This document shows, piece by piece, positions 6,641 to 16,001 of a stretch of DNA of 33,205 nt (its first letter is position 1; every line of letters starts with the position of its first letter). Position numbers and translations under genes: made by a program. The notes under the pieces are model-generated. The model saw nothing but the letters and a program-made list of their open reading frames with translations, ran no database searches and was not told where the DNA came from. Origin of the DNA: Sphingomonadales bacterium (GTDB lineage Bacteria; Pseudomonadota; Alphaproteobacteria; Sphingomonadales; Sphingomonadaceae). The stretch is from the NCBI GenBank assembly GCA_017302615.1, contig JAFLDB010000021.1:1-33205 (forward strand), read 5' to 3'.

Positions 6641-8296
6641 ATGGAATCTCTAGTAGCCCGCGCTGGCTGGTGGCTGGCAGCGCTTCTCGTCGCCGTGTTC
6701 ATGTTTGCAAATGCGCAGGACGCGCCTTTTGCCGTGCACATGGCGGTGTTCGCCTTGGCGGCGCTTGCGGGGCTGGTACTCAGCCTGCGCAACACCGACT
6801 ACAAACTTGCCGCAGCCGGAAAGAAGCCGGCGGCGGATCAGGGCCGTTATGATGACGATCTGATCCGGGCCGGCGTGATCCTGACCACCTTCTGGGGTTG
6901 TGTCGGGTTCCTGGTGGGGCTGTACATCGCCCTCCAGCTGGCTTTCCCGGCGCTCAACCTGGGCTTTGAATACACGACCTTCGGACGGCTCCGGCCGCTC
7001 CACACCTCGGCCGTGATCTTTGCCTTCGGCGGCACCGCGCTGATTGCGACCAGCTTCTACATCGTCCAGCGCACCTGCCGCGCGCGCCTGGCCCTGCCGG
7101 GTGTCGCGAAGTTCGTGTTCTGGGGCTACCAGCTGTTCATCGTGCTGGCCGCGACCGGCTATGTCCTCGGCGTCAGCCAGGGCAAGGAATATGCCGAGCC
7201 GGAATGGTACGTCGATCTGTGGCTGACCATCGTCTGGGTCGCCTATCTGGCGGTCTTCGTCGGCACGATCATGAAGCGCAAGGAACCCCACATCTATGTG
7301 GCCAACTGGTTCTTCCTCAGCTTCATCCTAACCGTGGCGATGCTGCACTTGGTCAACAACGTGAACCTGCCGGTTTCGCTGTTCGGATCGCTCAGCTATC
7401 CGCTGTGGGCCGGGGTCCAGGGCGCGCTGGTGCAATGGTGGTACGGCCACAACGCGGTGGGCTTCTTCCTGACCGCCGGCTTCCTCGCCATGATGTACTA
7501 CTTCGTGCCGAAGCAGGCTGAACGGCCGATCTTCTCCTACCGGCTGTCGATCGTGCACTTCTGGGCGCTGATCTTCCTCTACATCTGGGCCGGTCCGCAC
7601 CACCTGCACTACACGGCGCTGCCGGACTGGGCGCAGACCCTGGGCATGGTCTTCTCGATCATGCTGTGGATGCCCAGCTGGGGCGGGATGATCAACGGCC
7701 TGATGACGCTAAACGGCGCCTGGGACAAGGTCCGCACCGATCCGATCATCCGGATGATGGTGATGTCGATCGCCTTCTACGGCATGTCGACCTTCGAAGG
7801 GCCGATGATGTCGATCAAGTCGGTCAACAGCCTGTCGCACTATACCGACTGGACGATCGGCCACGTGCACTCCGGTGCTCTGGGGTGGAACGGGATGATC
7901 ACATTCTCGGCGATCTACTTCCTGGTGCCGCGCCTGTGGGGCCGCGAACGGATGTACTCTCAGCGGATGATCAACTGGCACTTCTGGCTGGCGACCATCG
8001 GCATCGTCTTCTACGCCGCCTCGATGTGGGTGGCGGGGATCACCCAGGGCCTGATGTGGCGCGAATATGGCGCTGACAACTACCTGGTGAACTCCTTCGC
8101 CGAAACCGTGGCCGCGCTGCACCCGATGTACCTGGCTCGTGCCTTCGGGGGGATCCTGTACCTCTCCGGTGCGCTGATCATGGCCTACAACGTGTGGATG
8201 ACGGTGGCTGGCAAGCTGCGCCAGGAACTGCCCATGCGCCAGGCCGAGTACAACCCCGATGCCGACCGTCCGCTGGTCGCAACGCCTGCCGAATAA
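6641..8296 (+). CDS. ccoN: CcoN, cbb3-type cytochrome c oxidase subunit I
   Basis: This 551-residue catalytic subunit of the high-affinity cbb3 oxidase reduces oxygen to water at a heme b3-CuB centre in the inner membrane and pumps protons. About 14 membrane helices are visible: two before residue 60, then the conserved 12-helix core. Heme and copper ligand motifs are present: [14 protein letters not shown] (low-spin heme His), [16 protein letters not shown] (CuB His), [15 protein letters not shown] (CuB His pair) and the late [13 protein letters not shown] (both heme ligands). All are typical of CcoN rather than aa3 subunit I. Start ATG 6641 follows a strong purine-rich ribosome site (GGGGAAGGGG). 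The extra N-terminal helix pair is common in Sphingomonadales. It is the first gene of ccoNOQP, under the FNR box at 6537. Confidence 0.97.
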   Translation: MESLVARAGWWLAALLVAVFMFANAQDAPFAVHMAVFALAALAGLVLSLRNTDYKLAAAGKKPAADQGRYDDDLIRAGVILTTFWGCVGFLVGLYIALQLAFPALNLGFEYTTFGRLRPLHTSAVIFAFGGTALIATSFYIVQRTCRARLALPGVAKFVFWGYQLFIVLAATGYVLGVSQGKEYAEPEWYVDLWLTIVWVAYLAVFVGTIMKRKEPHIYVANWFFLSFILTVAMLHLVNNVNLPVSLFGSLSYPLWAGVQGALVQWWYGHNAVGFFLTAGFLAMMYYFVPKQAERPIFSYRLSIVHFWALIFLYIWAGPHHLHYTALPDWAQTLGMVFSIMLWMPSWGGMINGLMTLNGAWDKVRTDPIIRMMVMSIAFYGMSTFEGPMMSIKSVNSLSHYTDWTIGHVHSGALGWNGMITFSAIYFLVPRLWGRERMYSQRMINWHFWLATIGIVFYAASMWVAGITQGLMWREYGADNYLVNSFAETVAALHPMYLARAFGGILYLSGALIMAYNVWMTVAGKLRQELPMRQAEYNPDADRPLVATPAE

Positions 8297-8309
8297 GGGG
8301 GACCGGAAA

Positions 8310-9071
8310 ATGACGACTGAAACCAAAGAACCCTGGGGCCGGCACAAGAAGATCGAGCGCAACGTGGCCCTGCTGGGTGTGCTCGCCTTCGGTGTGGTGA
8401 CCATCGGCGGGATCGTGGAAATCGCTCCGCTGTTCTGGATCGACAACACGATCGAGAAGGTGGAGGGGATGCGTCCCTACACCCCGCTGGAGCAGGCCGG
8501 GCGCGACATCTATATCCGCGAGGGCTGCTATGTCTGCCACAGCCAGATGATCCGCCCCTTCCGGGACGAGGTCGAACGCTATGGCCACTACAGCCTGGCG
8601 GCGGAGTCGATGTACGACCATCCGTTCCAGTGGGGCTCCAAGCGCACCGGGCCGGACCTGGCCCGCGTGGGCCTGAAGTACTCGGACGAATGGCACGTCC
8701 AGCACCTCAAGAACCCGCAGAGCGTGGTGCCTGAATCGGTCATGCCGCAATACGCCTTCCTGGCCGAAAAGGACCTGAAGGTGGGCAATCCCGGCGCGCG
8801 GCTGACCGCGCTCTACCGGGTCGGCGTGCCCTACACGGCAACCGACATCAAGATGGCCGAAGCGGACCTCAAGTCCCAGGCCGATCCGATGGCGGACAAT
8901 GCCGATCTGCAGAAGCGCTATCCCAAGTCGCAAGTGCGTGACTTTGACGGACAGCCCGATCGCCTGACCGAGATGGACGCGCTGGTCGCCTATCTCCAGG
9001 TGCTGGGGACCATGGTCGACGTCAACGCGCCGGCGGCCCAGGAAGCCCTGAAGCAGGAGCGCGGCCGGTGA
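8310..9071 (+). CDS. ccoO: CcoO, cbb3 oxidase mono-heme subunit II
   Basis: A membrane-anchored c-type cytochrome of 253 residues that passes electrons to CcoN. One N-terminal membrane helix (about residues 20-42) is followed by the heme c motif C73-Y-V-C76-H77, then [15 protein letters not shown] and GPDLARVG, which are characteristic CcoO blocks. The likely axial Met is in [10 protein letters not shown]. The start is ATG 8310, 13 bases after ccoN with GGGGGA upstream; the reading frame extends further up but would run into ccoN. It overlaps ccoQ by 4 bases. The protein is part of the CcoN-O-P core complex in the inner membrane, with its heme domain in the periplasm. Confidence 0.97.
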   Translation: MTTETKEPWGRHKKIERNVALLGVLAFGVVTIGGIVEIAPLFWIDNTIEKVEGMRPYTPLEQAGRDIYIREGCYVCHSQMIRPFRDEVERYGHYSLAAESMYDHPFQWGSKRTGPDLARVGLKYSDEWHVQHLKNPQSVVPESVMPQYAFLAEKDLKVGNPGARLTALYRVGVPYTATDIKMAEADLKSQADPMADNADLQKRYPKSQVRDFDGQPDRLTEMDALVAYLQVLGTMVDVNAPAAQEALKQERGR

Positions 9072-9256
9072 ACGGACACTCCACCTATGAAACGCTGCGG
9101 CACTTTGCCGACAGTTGGGGACTGGCGGCCTTGGTCGTCACCTTCCTCGCCCTGTCGGCATGGCCTTTCCGGCCCGGCGCCAGGAAGGCCAACGAAGAAG
9201 CCGCGAACATGATCTTCGCCGAAGACAGCCTTGGGGGTGACGACAATGGCGAATAA
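9068..9256 (+). CDS. ccoQ: CcoQ, small cbb3 oxidase subunit
   Basis: This 62-residue single-span protein starts with GTG at 9068 inside the ccoO stop. One membrane helix ([19 protein letters not shown], residues about 16-34) is followed by [16 protein letters not shown], the typical charged tail of CcoQ/FixQ ('rpg....eaa..if'). In other species CcoQ stabilises the cbb3 complex. It overlaps ccoP by 11 bases. The gene is short and weakly conserved, but position and the tail motif are convincing. Confidence 0.9.
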   Translation: MNGHSTYETLRHFADSWGLAALVVTFLALSAWPFRPGARKANEEAANMIFAEDSLGGDDNGE

Positions 9257-10169
9257 GCGAATCGACGAGCCCACCGGCATCGAAACTGTCGGTCACGAAT
9301 GGGACGGCATTGAAGAACTGAACAACCCGCTGCCGCGCTGGTGGGTGTGGACGACCTACATGACGATCATCTTCTCGATCGGCTACATGATCGTCTATCC
9401 CGCCCTCCCGATGCTCAAGAGCGGGACCGAAGGCCTGTGGGGCTGGTCCAGCCGCGGCCAGCTGGCCGAGGAAATGAAGGCCGGTGCCGCCCTGCGCAAG
9501 GAAGCCAGCGACGCGATCGCGGCGACCCCGCTGGAAGCCCTGATCAAGGACGAAAAGCTGATGCCGCTGGCGATTGCCGGCGGGGCGGCGGCCTTCAAGC
9601 AGAACTGCGTGCAGTGCCACGGTTCTGGCGCGGCCGGCAGCGAAGGCTATCCCAACCTCAAGGACGAGGACTGGCTGTGGGGCGGGACGATCACCGACAT
9701 CCACACCACGCTGGAACACGGGATCCGCGCGTCTGATTATCCGCAGACCCGCACCAGCCTGATGCCGAGCTTCGGCAAGGACGGGATCCTGACCCCGGCC
9801 CAGGTCAGTGACACGACCGCCTATGTCCTGTCGCTGTCGGGCAAGCATCCGAACGATGCGGCAGCCCAGCGCGGCGCGGCCAGCTTTGCCGCCAACTGCG
9901 TGGCCTGCCACGGGGCCGACGGGAAGGGCCTGCGCCAGTTCGGCGCGCCGAATCTGACCGATGCGGTCTGGCTCTATGGCGGTACGCCGGACAAGGTCTC
10001 GGCCTCGATCCACAAGGCTCATGCCGGGGTCATGCCGGGCTGGTCCAAGAAACTGGATGCCGTGACAATCAAGATGCTGGCAGCCTATGTCTACTCGCTG
10101 GGGGGCGGTGAAGAGAGTGCAGCTGCGCCAACCACACCTGCGAGTGGAACCGGAAATGCTAAGCCCTGA
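9246..10169 (+). CDS. ccoP: CcoP, cbb3 oxidase di-heme subunit III
   Basis: A 307-residue membrane-anchored diheme cytochrome c that receives electrons from soluble or membrane cytochromes. The N terminus has the CcoP entry motif (HEWDGIEELNNPLPRWW) before a single membrane helix at about residues 34-52. Two heme c motifs follow: C121-V-Q-C124-H125 and C218-V-A-C221-H222. Axial methionines are probably in SLMPSFG and GVMPGWS. Start ATG 9246 has GGGGGT 7 bases upstream; a GTG further up in the same frame is less likely. It overlaps ccoQ by 11 bases and ccoG by 14 bases, so ccoG is probably co-transcribed. Confidence 0.96.
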   Translation: MANKRIDEPTGIETVGHEWDGIEELNNPLPRWWVWTTYMTIIFSIGYMIVYPALPMLKSGTEGLWGWSSRGQLAEEMKAGAALRKEASDAIAATPLEALIKDEKLMPLAIAGGAAAFKQNCVQCHGSGAAGSEGYPNLKDEDWLWGGTITDIHTTLEHGIRASDYPQTRTSLMPSFGKDGILTPAQVSDTTAYVLSLSGKHPNDAAAQRGAASFAANCVACHGADGKGLRQFGAPNLTDAVWLYGGTPDKVSASIHKAHAGVMPGWSKKLDAVTIKMLAAYVYSLGGGEESAAAPTTPASGTGNAKP

Positions 10170-11619
10170 TCCAGTTAAGTCGAATACGTCCCTTTATGCC
10201 AAGCGGGAGCCCGTCTATCCGAAAGCGGTAGACGGGCCCTACCGTCGCTTCAAATGGGCGGTGATGATCCTGACCCTCGGGATCTACTATATCACGCCGT
10301 GGCTCCGCTGGGACCGCGGCCCGCATGCCCCGGACCAGGCCGTCCTGATCGATCTGGCGCACCGCCGGTTCTTCATGTTCGGGATCGAGATCTGGCCGCA
10401 CGAATTCTATTTCGTCGCCGGGCTGCTGATCATGGCCGGGATCGGCCTGTTCCTGATTACCAGTGCGGTCGGCCGGGCCTGGTGCGGCTATGCCTGCCCG
10501 CAAACGGTCTGGACGGACCTGTTCCAGCACGTCGACCGGTTTGTCGACGGTGATCGCAACGCCCAGATGCGGCTCGATGCCGCGCCGTGGAGCGCCAACA
10601 AGGTGTTCAAGCGCGGCCTGAAGTGGTCGATCTATCTGGCGATCAGTTTCTGGACCGGCGGCGCATGGATCATGTACTTCGCCGATGCGCCCACCCTGAC
10701 GGTCGATTTCTGGACCGGCCAGGCCGCACCCGTGGCCTATGCCACGGTCGGCGTGCTGACGCTCACGACCTTCGTGCTGGGCGGCTTCATGCGCGAACAG
10801 GTCTGTGTCTACATGTGCCCCTGGCCGCGCATCCAGACCGCGATGCTCGATGAAAAGAGCCTGATCGTCACCTACAAGGACTGGCGCGGGGAACCGCGCG
10901 GTTCGATCAAGAAGGCGGAAAAGAACCCCGGCGCGGTCGGCGATTGCATCGACTGCAATGGCTGCGTCAACGTCTGCCCGACCGGCTACGACATCCGCAA
11001 CGGTCCCGACATCAAATGCATCACCTGCGCGCTGTGCATCGATGAATGCGACAAGGTGATGAAGGCGATCGGCCGTCCGCGCGGCCTGATCGACTATGCC
11101 ACGCTGGAAGACTGCGAGGCCGAGCGCAAGGGCGAGGCTCCGCGCCCGATCACCAAGGCGCTGTTCCACACCCGGACGCTGGTTTACACCGGGATCTGGG
11201 CGGCGATCGGCTTTGCCCTGCTGTTTGCGCTGGGCACCCGCGAGCGGATCGACATCAAGGTCCAGAAGGACCGCAATCCGCCCTATACCGTCCAGTCGAG
11301 CGGGGAAATCCGCAACGACTACACCGTCAAGCTGCTCAACATGCAGGCCCGCCCGCGCGACATGCAGGTGCGGCTGGAAGGGCTGCCGGGCGGCAAGTTC
11401 TGGACCAACGACATCCCCCGCACGCAAGCTGCGCGCGAGCTCACCGTAAAGGTCCCGGCTGACCGGGTCGAGCCGCTGCGGGTCTATGTCGTGGCACCGG
11501 ACGGCACGGCCGCGCAGGGCTTTTTGTTCCAGCTCAAGGCGCTGGACGAGGAAGGCGGCGAAGCCAAGGCCGAAGTCAAGTTCGATTCGCCCGTCGAAGC
11601 AGAGGAGCAGACACAGTGA
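10156..11619 (+). CDS. ccoG: CcoG (FixG/RdxA), membrane ferredoxin for cbb3 assembly
   Basis: This 487-residue inner-membrane iron-sulfur protein is thought to reduce Cu(II) during cbb3 oxidase maturation. There are about five membrane helices: starts near residues 33, 84, 157, 197 and 345. The motif W-C110-GYA-C114-PQTVWTDLF lies after the second helix. Two 4Fe-4S clusters are held by C264, C267, C270, C274 and C288, C291, C294, C298. The C-terminal IG-fold domain (about 370-485) is typical of the family. Start ATG 10156 lies inside the end of ccoP. It heads the ccoGHIS set, and the stop overlaps ccoH by 4 bases. Confidence 0.95.
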   Translation: MLSPDPVKSNTSLYAKREPVYPKAVDGPYRRFKWAVMILTLGIYYITPWLRWDRGPHAPDQAVLIDLAHRRFFMFGIEIWPHEFYFVAGLLIMAGIGLFLITSAVGRAWCGYACPQTVWTDLFQHVDRFVDGDRNAQMRLDAAPWSANKVFKRGLKWSIYLAISFWTGGAWIMYFADAPTLTVDFWTGQAAPVAYATVGVLTLTTFVLGGFMREQVCVYMCPWPRIQTAMLDEKSLIVTYKDWRGEPRGSIKKAEKNPGAVGDCIDCNGCVNVCPTGYDIRNGPDIKCITCALCIDECDKVMKAIGRPRGLIDYATLEDCEAERKGEAPRPITKALFHTRTLVYTGIWAAIGFALLFALGTRERIDIKVQKDRNPPYTVQSSGEIRNDYTVKLLNMQARPRDMQVRLEGLPGGKFWTNDIPRTQAARELTVKVPADRVEPLRVYVVAPDGTAAQGFLFQLKALDEEGGEAKAEVKFDSPVEAEEQTQ

Positions 11620-12077
11620 AGGCGTTCACCACCGGACCGTTCACCGGCAAGCATTTTGCCGCGATCATCGTCACTTTCTTTGCCGTGGTGGTCTCGGTCA
11701 ACGTCTACATGGCCCGGGCCGCCAGCTCCACCTTCGGCGGGGTGGTGGTCGAAAACTCCTATGTCGCCAGCCAGAACTTCAACACCTGGCTGGCCGAGGC
11801 GGAGAAGGAAAAGGCCCTGGGCTGGACGGCCACGGTTACCCGGCTGGGCGATAACCGGCTGGCAGTGGCGCTGGGCGGGGCACCGGCCGAAGGGGTCGAG
11901 CTGGTGGTCACCGCCCGGCACCCGCTGGGCCGCGCGCCGGACCGGGAACTGCGCTTCGCCCGTCAGGCCGATGGCAGCTTCGTTTCGGACAAGCCGCTGG
12001 ATGCCGGTCGCTGGCGGCTGCGTTTCGATGCCCGCGCGGGTGAGCAGCGCTGGCGCCAGGAACAGGACATCCGTTGA
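11616..12077 (+). CDS. ccoH: CcoH (FixH), cbb3 oxidase assembly protein
   Basis: A 153-residue protein with one N-terminal membrane helix (about 14-33) after the FixH entry motif TGKHFAAIIVTFFAVVVSVN. The periplasmic domain follows, with VENSYVASQNFNTWLAEAE, a block I recognise from FixH/CcoH. CcoH is needed for stable assembly of the cbb3 complex and contacts CcoN. Start GTG 11616 overlaps the ccoG stop. The stop overlaps the TTG start of ccoI by 4 bases. Confidence 0.92.
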   Translation: MKAFTTGPFTGKHFAAIIVTFFAVVVSVNVYMARAASSTFGGVVVENSYVASQNFNTWLAEAEKEKALGWTATVTRLGDNRLAVALGGAPAEGVELVVTARHPLGRAPDRELRFARQADGSFVSDKPLDAGRWRLRFDARAGEQRWRQEQDIR

Positions 12078-14212
12078 ACGCGCTTTCGCCTGAACCGGCC
12101 GTTCCGGCCAGCGAAACGACCGTACTGGTCGTGCCCGGGATGCATTGCGCCGGGTGCATGGCCAAGGTCGAGCGCGCGCTGGCAGCGGTGCCGGGGGTCA
12201 GCGCGGCCCGCGTTAACCTGACCGCCAAGCAGGCCCGGGCCGAGCACGGGCCGGAGGTCGAGGCCGCGCAGCTGATCGCCGCGCTCGAAACGGTCGGCTT
12301 TGCCAGCCAGCCGCGCAGCGAGGACCTGACCCGCGCTCCCTCGGCGGTAAAGCCGCTGCTGGCCCCGCTGGGGGTGGCAGCCTTCGCCTGCATGAACGTG
12401 ATGCTGCTGTCGGTCTCGGTCTGGTCCGGGGCCGATGGTTCCACCCGCAGCCTGTTCCACTGGATCTCGGCGCTGATCGGGATTCCGGCGATCGCCTATT
12501 CCGGCACGCCGTTCTTCAAGTCGGCCTGGGCGGTGCTCAAGCACGCGCGGACCAACATGGACGTGCCGATCTCGATCGGGATCGTGCTGGCCACCGGGCT
12601 CAGCTTTTACGAAACGCTGACCAATGGCCACGACGCCTATTTCGACGGCGTGCTGATGCTGATCCTGTTCCTGCTGGCCGGGCGCACGCTGGACGCGATG
12701 ATGCGCGACAAGGCGCGGGCCGGGGTCGATGCCCTGCTCAACCAGGCCGCGCCAGGGGCCAGCGTGATTTCGGCCGATGGCACGCCGCAATGGGTTGCTG
12801 CGGCAGACCTGCTGCCCGGCATGGTCATGCGCGTTGCCGCCGGGGAACGGCTGGCCGCGGACGGCGAGATCATCGGCGGGACTTCGGCTTTCGATCAGTC
12901 GCTGCTGACCGGGGAAAGCGCTCCGGTGCCGGCCGGGGAAGGGACCCTGGTCCATGCCGGGACGCTCAACCTCGATGCGCCGGTCGATGTGCGGGTCACC
13001 GCCGCCGGGGCCGATACCTCGCTGGCCGAGATTGCCCGGCTGATGGATGCCGCGGACCAGCCGCGCTCGGTCTATGTCCGTATCGCCGACCGTGCCAGCC
13101 GGCTCTATGCGCCGGCGGTGCACATGCTGGCCGCGCTCAGCTTTCTCGGCTGGATGCTGGCCGGGGCGGGAACCTATCATTCGCTGGTCATCGCCATCGC
13201 CGTCCTGATCATCACCTGCCCCTGCGCGCTCGGCCTGGCCGTGCCGGTGGCCCAGGTGGTCGCGTCGGGCGCGCTGATGAGGGAAGGGATCATGGTCAAG
13301 GACGGCAGCGCGATCGAGCGGCTGGCCACGGTTGACCGGGTTCTGCTCGACAAGACCGGTTCGCTCACTCTGGGCAAGCCCGAACCCGATGCTGCCGTGA
13401 TTGCCGGGCTGGATGGCGATGCCGCCAGCGTGGCGCTGGGCCTGGCCTCGCACAGCCGCCATCCCCATTCGCGCGCGATCGAGGCAGCGCTGCTGGCGCG
13501 CGGCCACCGCGCGGTTCCGGTCAGCGGCGTGGCGGAGACGGCCGGGATCGGCCTGTCCGGCCAATGGAACGGGCGGGCTGTTTCGCTGGGTCGCAACGAT
13601 GCCGCCGATGTCGTTTCGACCACGCTGAAGATCGAGGGCCGCGAACCGGTGCTGATCCCCTTCACCGACCGGCTGCGGCCCGATGCGCACGAGGCGCTGG
13701 CCCGGCTGAAGGCGCTGGGTCTCGAAGTCTCGCTGCTGTCGGGCGACAATGTCAGGGCCGTGGCCGAAGTGGCCCGCGATGTCGGCCTGTTCGGACAGGC
13801 CGCGGCCGATCCGGCGGCCAAGCGCGATGCCATTTCCGGCCTCCAGGCCCAGGGCCACAAGGTGCTGATGGTGGGCGACGGGCTGAACGATGGCCCGGCG
13901 CTGGCCGCCGCCGATGCCTCGATCGCACCGGGCAGCGCCAGCGATGTCGGGCGGCAGGCAGCCGACCTGGTGTTCCTCGGCGATTCGCTCAACGCCCTGC
14001 CGCGTGCGGTGCTGGCCGCGCGGCGGACCATGAAGGTGGTGCGGCAGAATTTCGCGCTGGCGATCGGTTACAACGTGCTGGCCGTGCCGCTGGCGATTGC
14101 CGGTTATGTCAATCCGATGATCGCGGCAGCGGCCATGTCGGGCAGTTCGCTGGTGGTGGTTGCCAACTCCCTGCGTCTGGCAAGAGCGACGAAAGGGGGG
14201 GCTACGAAATGA
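12074..14212 (+). CDS. ccoI: CcoI (FixI), copper-exporting P1B-type ATPase
   Basis: This 712-residue heavy-metal ATPase supplies copper for the CuB site of the cbb3 oxidase. The N-terminal HMA domain has C25-A-G-C28 in GMHCAGC. Membrane helices follow, then the actuator motif (LLTGESAPV), the metal-transport motif C382-P-C384 in helix 6, the phosphorylation site D426-KTG and the hinge GDGLNDGPAL near residue 602. The start is TTG at 12074, overlapping ccoH. FixI-type rather than CopA-type function is inferred from its place between ccoH and ccoS and from the single short HMA domain. It overlaps ccoS by 4 bases. Confidence 0.95.
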   Translation: MNALSPEPAVPASETTVLVVPGMHCAGCMAKVERALAAVPGVSAARVNLTAKQARAEHGPEVEAAQLIAALETVGFASQPRSEDLTRAPSAVKPLLAPLGVAAFACMNVMLLSVSVWSGADGSTRSLFHWISALIGIPAIAYSGTPFFKSAWAVLKHARTNMDVPISIGIVLATGLSFYETLTNGHDAYFDGVLMLILFLLAGRTLDAMMRDKARAGVDALLNQAAPGASVISADGTPQWVAAADLLPGMVMRVAAGERLAADGEIIGGTSAFDQSLLTGESAPVPAGEGTLVHAGTLNLDAPVDVRVTAAGADTSLAEIARLMDAADQPRSVYVRIADRASRLYAPAVHMLAALSFLGWMLAGAGTYHSLVIAIAVLIITCPCALGLAVPVAQVVASGALMREGIMVKDGSAIERLATVDRVLLDKTGSLTLGKPEPDAAVIAGLDGDAASVALGLASHSRHPHSRAIEAALLARGHRAVPVSGVAETAGIGLSGQWNGRAVSLGRNDAADVVSTTLKIEGREPVLIPFTDRLRPDAHEALARLKALGLEVSLLSGDNVRAVAEVARDVGLFGQAAADPAAKRDAISGLQAQGHKVLMVGDGLNDGPALAAADASIAPGSASDVGRQAADLVFLGDSLNALPRAVLAARRTMKVVRQNFALAIGYNVLAVPLAIAGYVNPMIAAAAMSGSSLVVVANSLRLARATKGGATK

Positions 14213-14364
14213 ACGGACTGTTGTTCCTGCTGCCGATCGCGCTCGGGCTGGGCCTGGCGGGCCTGATCGCCTTCTTCTGGGCGCTCAAGCGCGGCCAGTT
14301 CGAAGATCTCGACGGGGCGGCCAACCGCATCCTCTATGACGACGAGGAAGGACCGCACGGATGA
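14209..14364 (+). CDS. ccoS: CcoS (FixS), cbb3 oxidase maturation protein
   Basis: A 51-residue single-span protein. The membrane helix (LLFLLPIALGLGLAGLIAFFW) is followed by ALKRGQFEDLDGAANRILYDDE, the diagnostic CcoS tail ('k.GQFdDl..pa.riL.DDe'). CcoS is required for heme b and copper insertion in CcoN. Start ATG overlaps the ccoI stop by 4 bases, and its stop overlaps the next small ORF by 4 bases, so all of ccoG-H-I-S and that ORF are coupled. Confidence 0.93.
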   Translation: MNGLLFLLPIALGLGLAGLIAFFWALKRGQFEDLDGAANRILYDDEEGPHG

Positions 14365-14588
14365 TCGGCGCGCGCTTCGGCATTGTCGCGCTGATCCCGG
14401 CGATGCTCAACCTGACCATTGCCAGCAGCGGCGGCACGATGACGGTGCAGATCTGCACCGGCGATGGCCGGGTTCACACGGTCGAGGTGCCGCTGGGCGA
14501 TGGGTCCGGCGGCAGCGACCAAGGCCTGTGCTGTGCCAAGGGCTGCCACAGCGGCAACAATCGCAAGCGGGCCGCGCTCAAGAATTGA
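14361..14588 (+). CDS. Small cysteine-rich protein of unknown function after ccoS
   Basis: The product has 75 residues and starts in the ccoS stop (ATGA), suggesting translational coupling to the cbb3 assembly genes. The N-terminal 25 residues are hydrophobic (FGIVALIPAMLNLTIASS) and could be a signal peptide or anchor. The remainder has Cys32 in VQICTGDGR and a CCAKGCH cluster (Cys57, Cys58, Cys62, His63) followed by a basic tail (NNRKRAALK). The cysteine/histidine pattern could bind metal, and the setting suggests a link to copper or heme handling, but that is inference. I do not recognise a named family; a distant resemblance to small DUF2946-like proteins is possible. Codon use and GC content look like the neighbours, so I consider it a real gene. 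Confidence 0.7.
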   Translation: MIGARFGIVALIPAMLNLTIASSGGTMTVQICTGDGRVHTVEVPLGDGSGGSDQGLCCAKGCHSGNNRKRAALKN

Positions 14589-14589
14589 G

Positions 14590-14599
14590 ATTGCGCAAT
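14590..14599. promoter_or_regulatory. ATTGCGCAAT palindrome and FNR-like site before hemN
   Basis: ATTGCGCAAT is a perfect 10-base palindrome lying 35 bases before the hemN start used here. The overlapping 14 bases at 14585-14598 (TTGAGATTGCGCAA) also resemble a degenerate FNR box (7 of 10). The same 10-mer occurs before hemC at 26144. It may be an operator for hemN. Confidence 0.4.
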
Positions 14600-14633
14600 G
14601 ATGCCCGTCGCGGGGCGTGGCAAGGACAGCGCA

Positions 14634-15947
14634 ATGTGGACTTACTACCCCGATCTGCTTGAAACGCCGGTGCCGCGCTACACCAGCTTTCCCACTGCGG
14701 CCGAATTCGGACCCGGGGTGGGGGCGGACGATTGCGCGGCCGCGCTGGCGGCGACGACCGGGGACATCTCGCTTTATCTCCACATCCCGTTCTGCGAGCA
14801 AATCTGCTGGTACTGCGGTTGCAACACCGGCAAGTCCAACAAGGTCCAGCGCCTGTCGAGCTATCTTGACGCGCTGCATCGCGAGATCGCGATCACCGGG
14901 GTGCGGCTGGGCCAGGGCAGCGCGGTGCGGCGGATCGCCTTTGGCGGGGGCAGTCCCAATGCCATTTCGCCGACCGACTTCGTCCGGCTGGTCGATGCCC
15001 TGACCCTGCACATGCCGCTGGAAGACCCCAGCTGGTCGATCGAGCTCGATCCCCGCACCCTGGCCCCCGGCTGGGGGCAGGCGATGCAGTGGGTCGGCGT
15101 GACCTATGCCAGCCTCGGGGTACAGACCTTCGATCCCGCGCTTCAGGCCGCGATCGGGCGGGTCCAGCCCGATGCCGATATTGCCCGCGCGGTCGATTTG
15201 CTGCGCGCCAGCGGGATAGCCTCGCTCAACTTCGACCTGATGTACGGCCTGCCGGGCCAGACGCTCGCCATGCTGGAAGCGAGCCTGCAACGGACGGTGG
15301 AACTGGGCGCGGACCGGGTGGCGCTGTTCGGCTATGCCCACGTGCCGCATATGCTGCCGCGCCAGCGCCGGATCGATGACAGCGCCCTGCCGGGCCAGGC
15401 TGAGCGCTTTGCCATGGCCGAGTTCGGCTATCGCTTCTTCGTCGACGCGGGCTATGTCCCGGTCGGTTTCGATCACTTTGCCAAGCCCGGCGATCCGATG
15501 GCGCGGGCGGTGCGCGATGGCACGCTGAAGCGCAATTTCCAGGGCTTTACCGACGATCCGGCCCGCACCCTGGTGGGGCTGGGCGCATCTGCGATCGGCT
15601 GCTTCCCGGATCTGCTGGTGCAGAACGAGAAGAACGCCGGACGATACCGGATGCTCCTGTCGCAAGACCGGCTGCCCGCGGCCCACGGCATCCGCCGCAG
15701 TGCCGACGATCAGCGCCGCGGCGCCGTGATCGAAGCGCTGCTGTGCCACGGAAAAGCCAGCCTCGATGCCGAACTTGCCGCCGAAGCGGCAGCGCGGCTG
15801 GCCCCCTTTGCCGAGCGGGGCCTGGCCCGGCTGGACGGCAAGGTCCTGACCATAGAGGCAGGCGGCCTGCCCTATGCACGGACCATCGCGGCGCTGTTCG
15901 ACCCCTATCGGCAGGACTCGGTCCGCCGCTTCAGTTCGGCGGTCTAA
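14634..15947 (+). CDS. hemN: HemN, oxygen-independent coproporphyrinogen III dehydrogenase
   Basis: This radical SAM enzyme of 437 residues oxidatively decarboxylates coproporphyrinogen III to protoporphyrinogen IX without oxygen, in the cytoplasm. The start of the protein (MWTYYPDLLETPVPRYTSFPTA) is a typical HemN N terminus, with VPRYTSFP. The cluster motif is C54-X3-C58-X2-C61 in FCEQICWYCGC, and the GGG-like SAM motif is FGGGSPN. The C-terminal HemN domain contains FQGFTDDPARTLVGLGASAIG. ATG 14634 with AAGGAC upstream fits this N terminus; an ATG at 14598 would add 12 unlikely residues. It lies downstream of the cbb3 assembly genes, as expected for an Fnr-controlled, low-oxygen heme supply gene, and may have its own promoter. 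Confidence 0.95.
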   Translation: MWTYYPDLLETPVPRYTSFPTAAEFGPGVGADDCAAALAATTGDISLYLHIPFCEQICWYCGCNTGKSNKVQRLSSYLDALHREIAITGVRLGQGSAVRRIAFGGGSPNAISPTDFVRLVDALTLHMPLEDPSWSIELDPRTLAPGWGQAMQWVGVTYASLGVQTFDPALQAAIGRVQPDADIARAVDLLRASGIASLNFDLMYGLPGQTLAMLEASLQRTVELGADRVALFGYAHVPHMLPRQRRIDDSALPGQAERFAMAEFGYRFFVDAGYVPVGFDHFAKPGDPMARAVRDGTLKRNFQGFTDDPARTLVGLGASAIGCFPDLLVQNEKNAGRYRMLLSQDRLPAAHGIRRSADDQRRGAVIEALLCHGKASLDAELAAEAAARLAPFAERGLARLDGKVLTIEAGGLPYARTIAALFDPYRQDSVRRFSSAV

Positions 15948-15965
15948 GACCACTCTCCAGAAACC

Positions 15966-16001
15966 AAAAAAAGAGGAGCGACCGTCAGATGAGGGCCGCT
16001 C
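15966..16001 (-). terminator. Leftward-facing intrinsic terminator between hemN and the dehydrogenase gene
   Basis: Read on the minus strand, GGAGCGGCC and GGTCGCTCC form a 9-bp stem (one G.U pair) with a 10-base loop, followed directly by TCTTTTTTT. On the plus strand the same G.U pair becomes an A.C mismatch and there is no T tract. The element therefore looks built to stop leftward transcription. No annotated leftward gene ends here. Confidence 0.65.

Noticed and set aside
14598..14633. Upstream ATG of hemN at 14598
   Set aside because: It adds 12 residues not seen in HemN proteins and overlaps the ATTGCGCAAT palindrome. The ATG at 14634 has a ribosome site and the typical MWTYYPDLL start.
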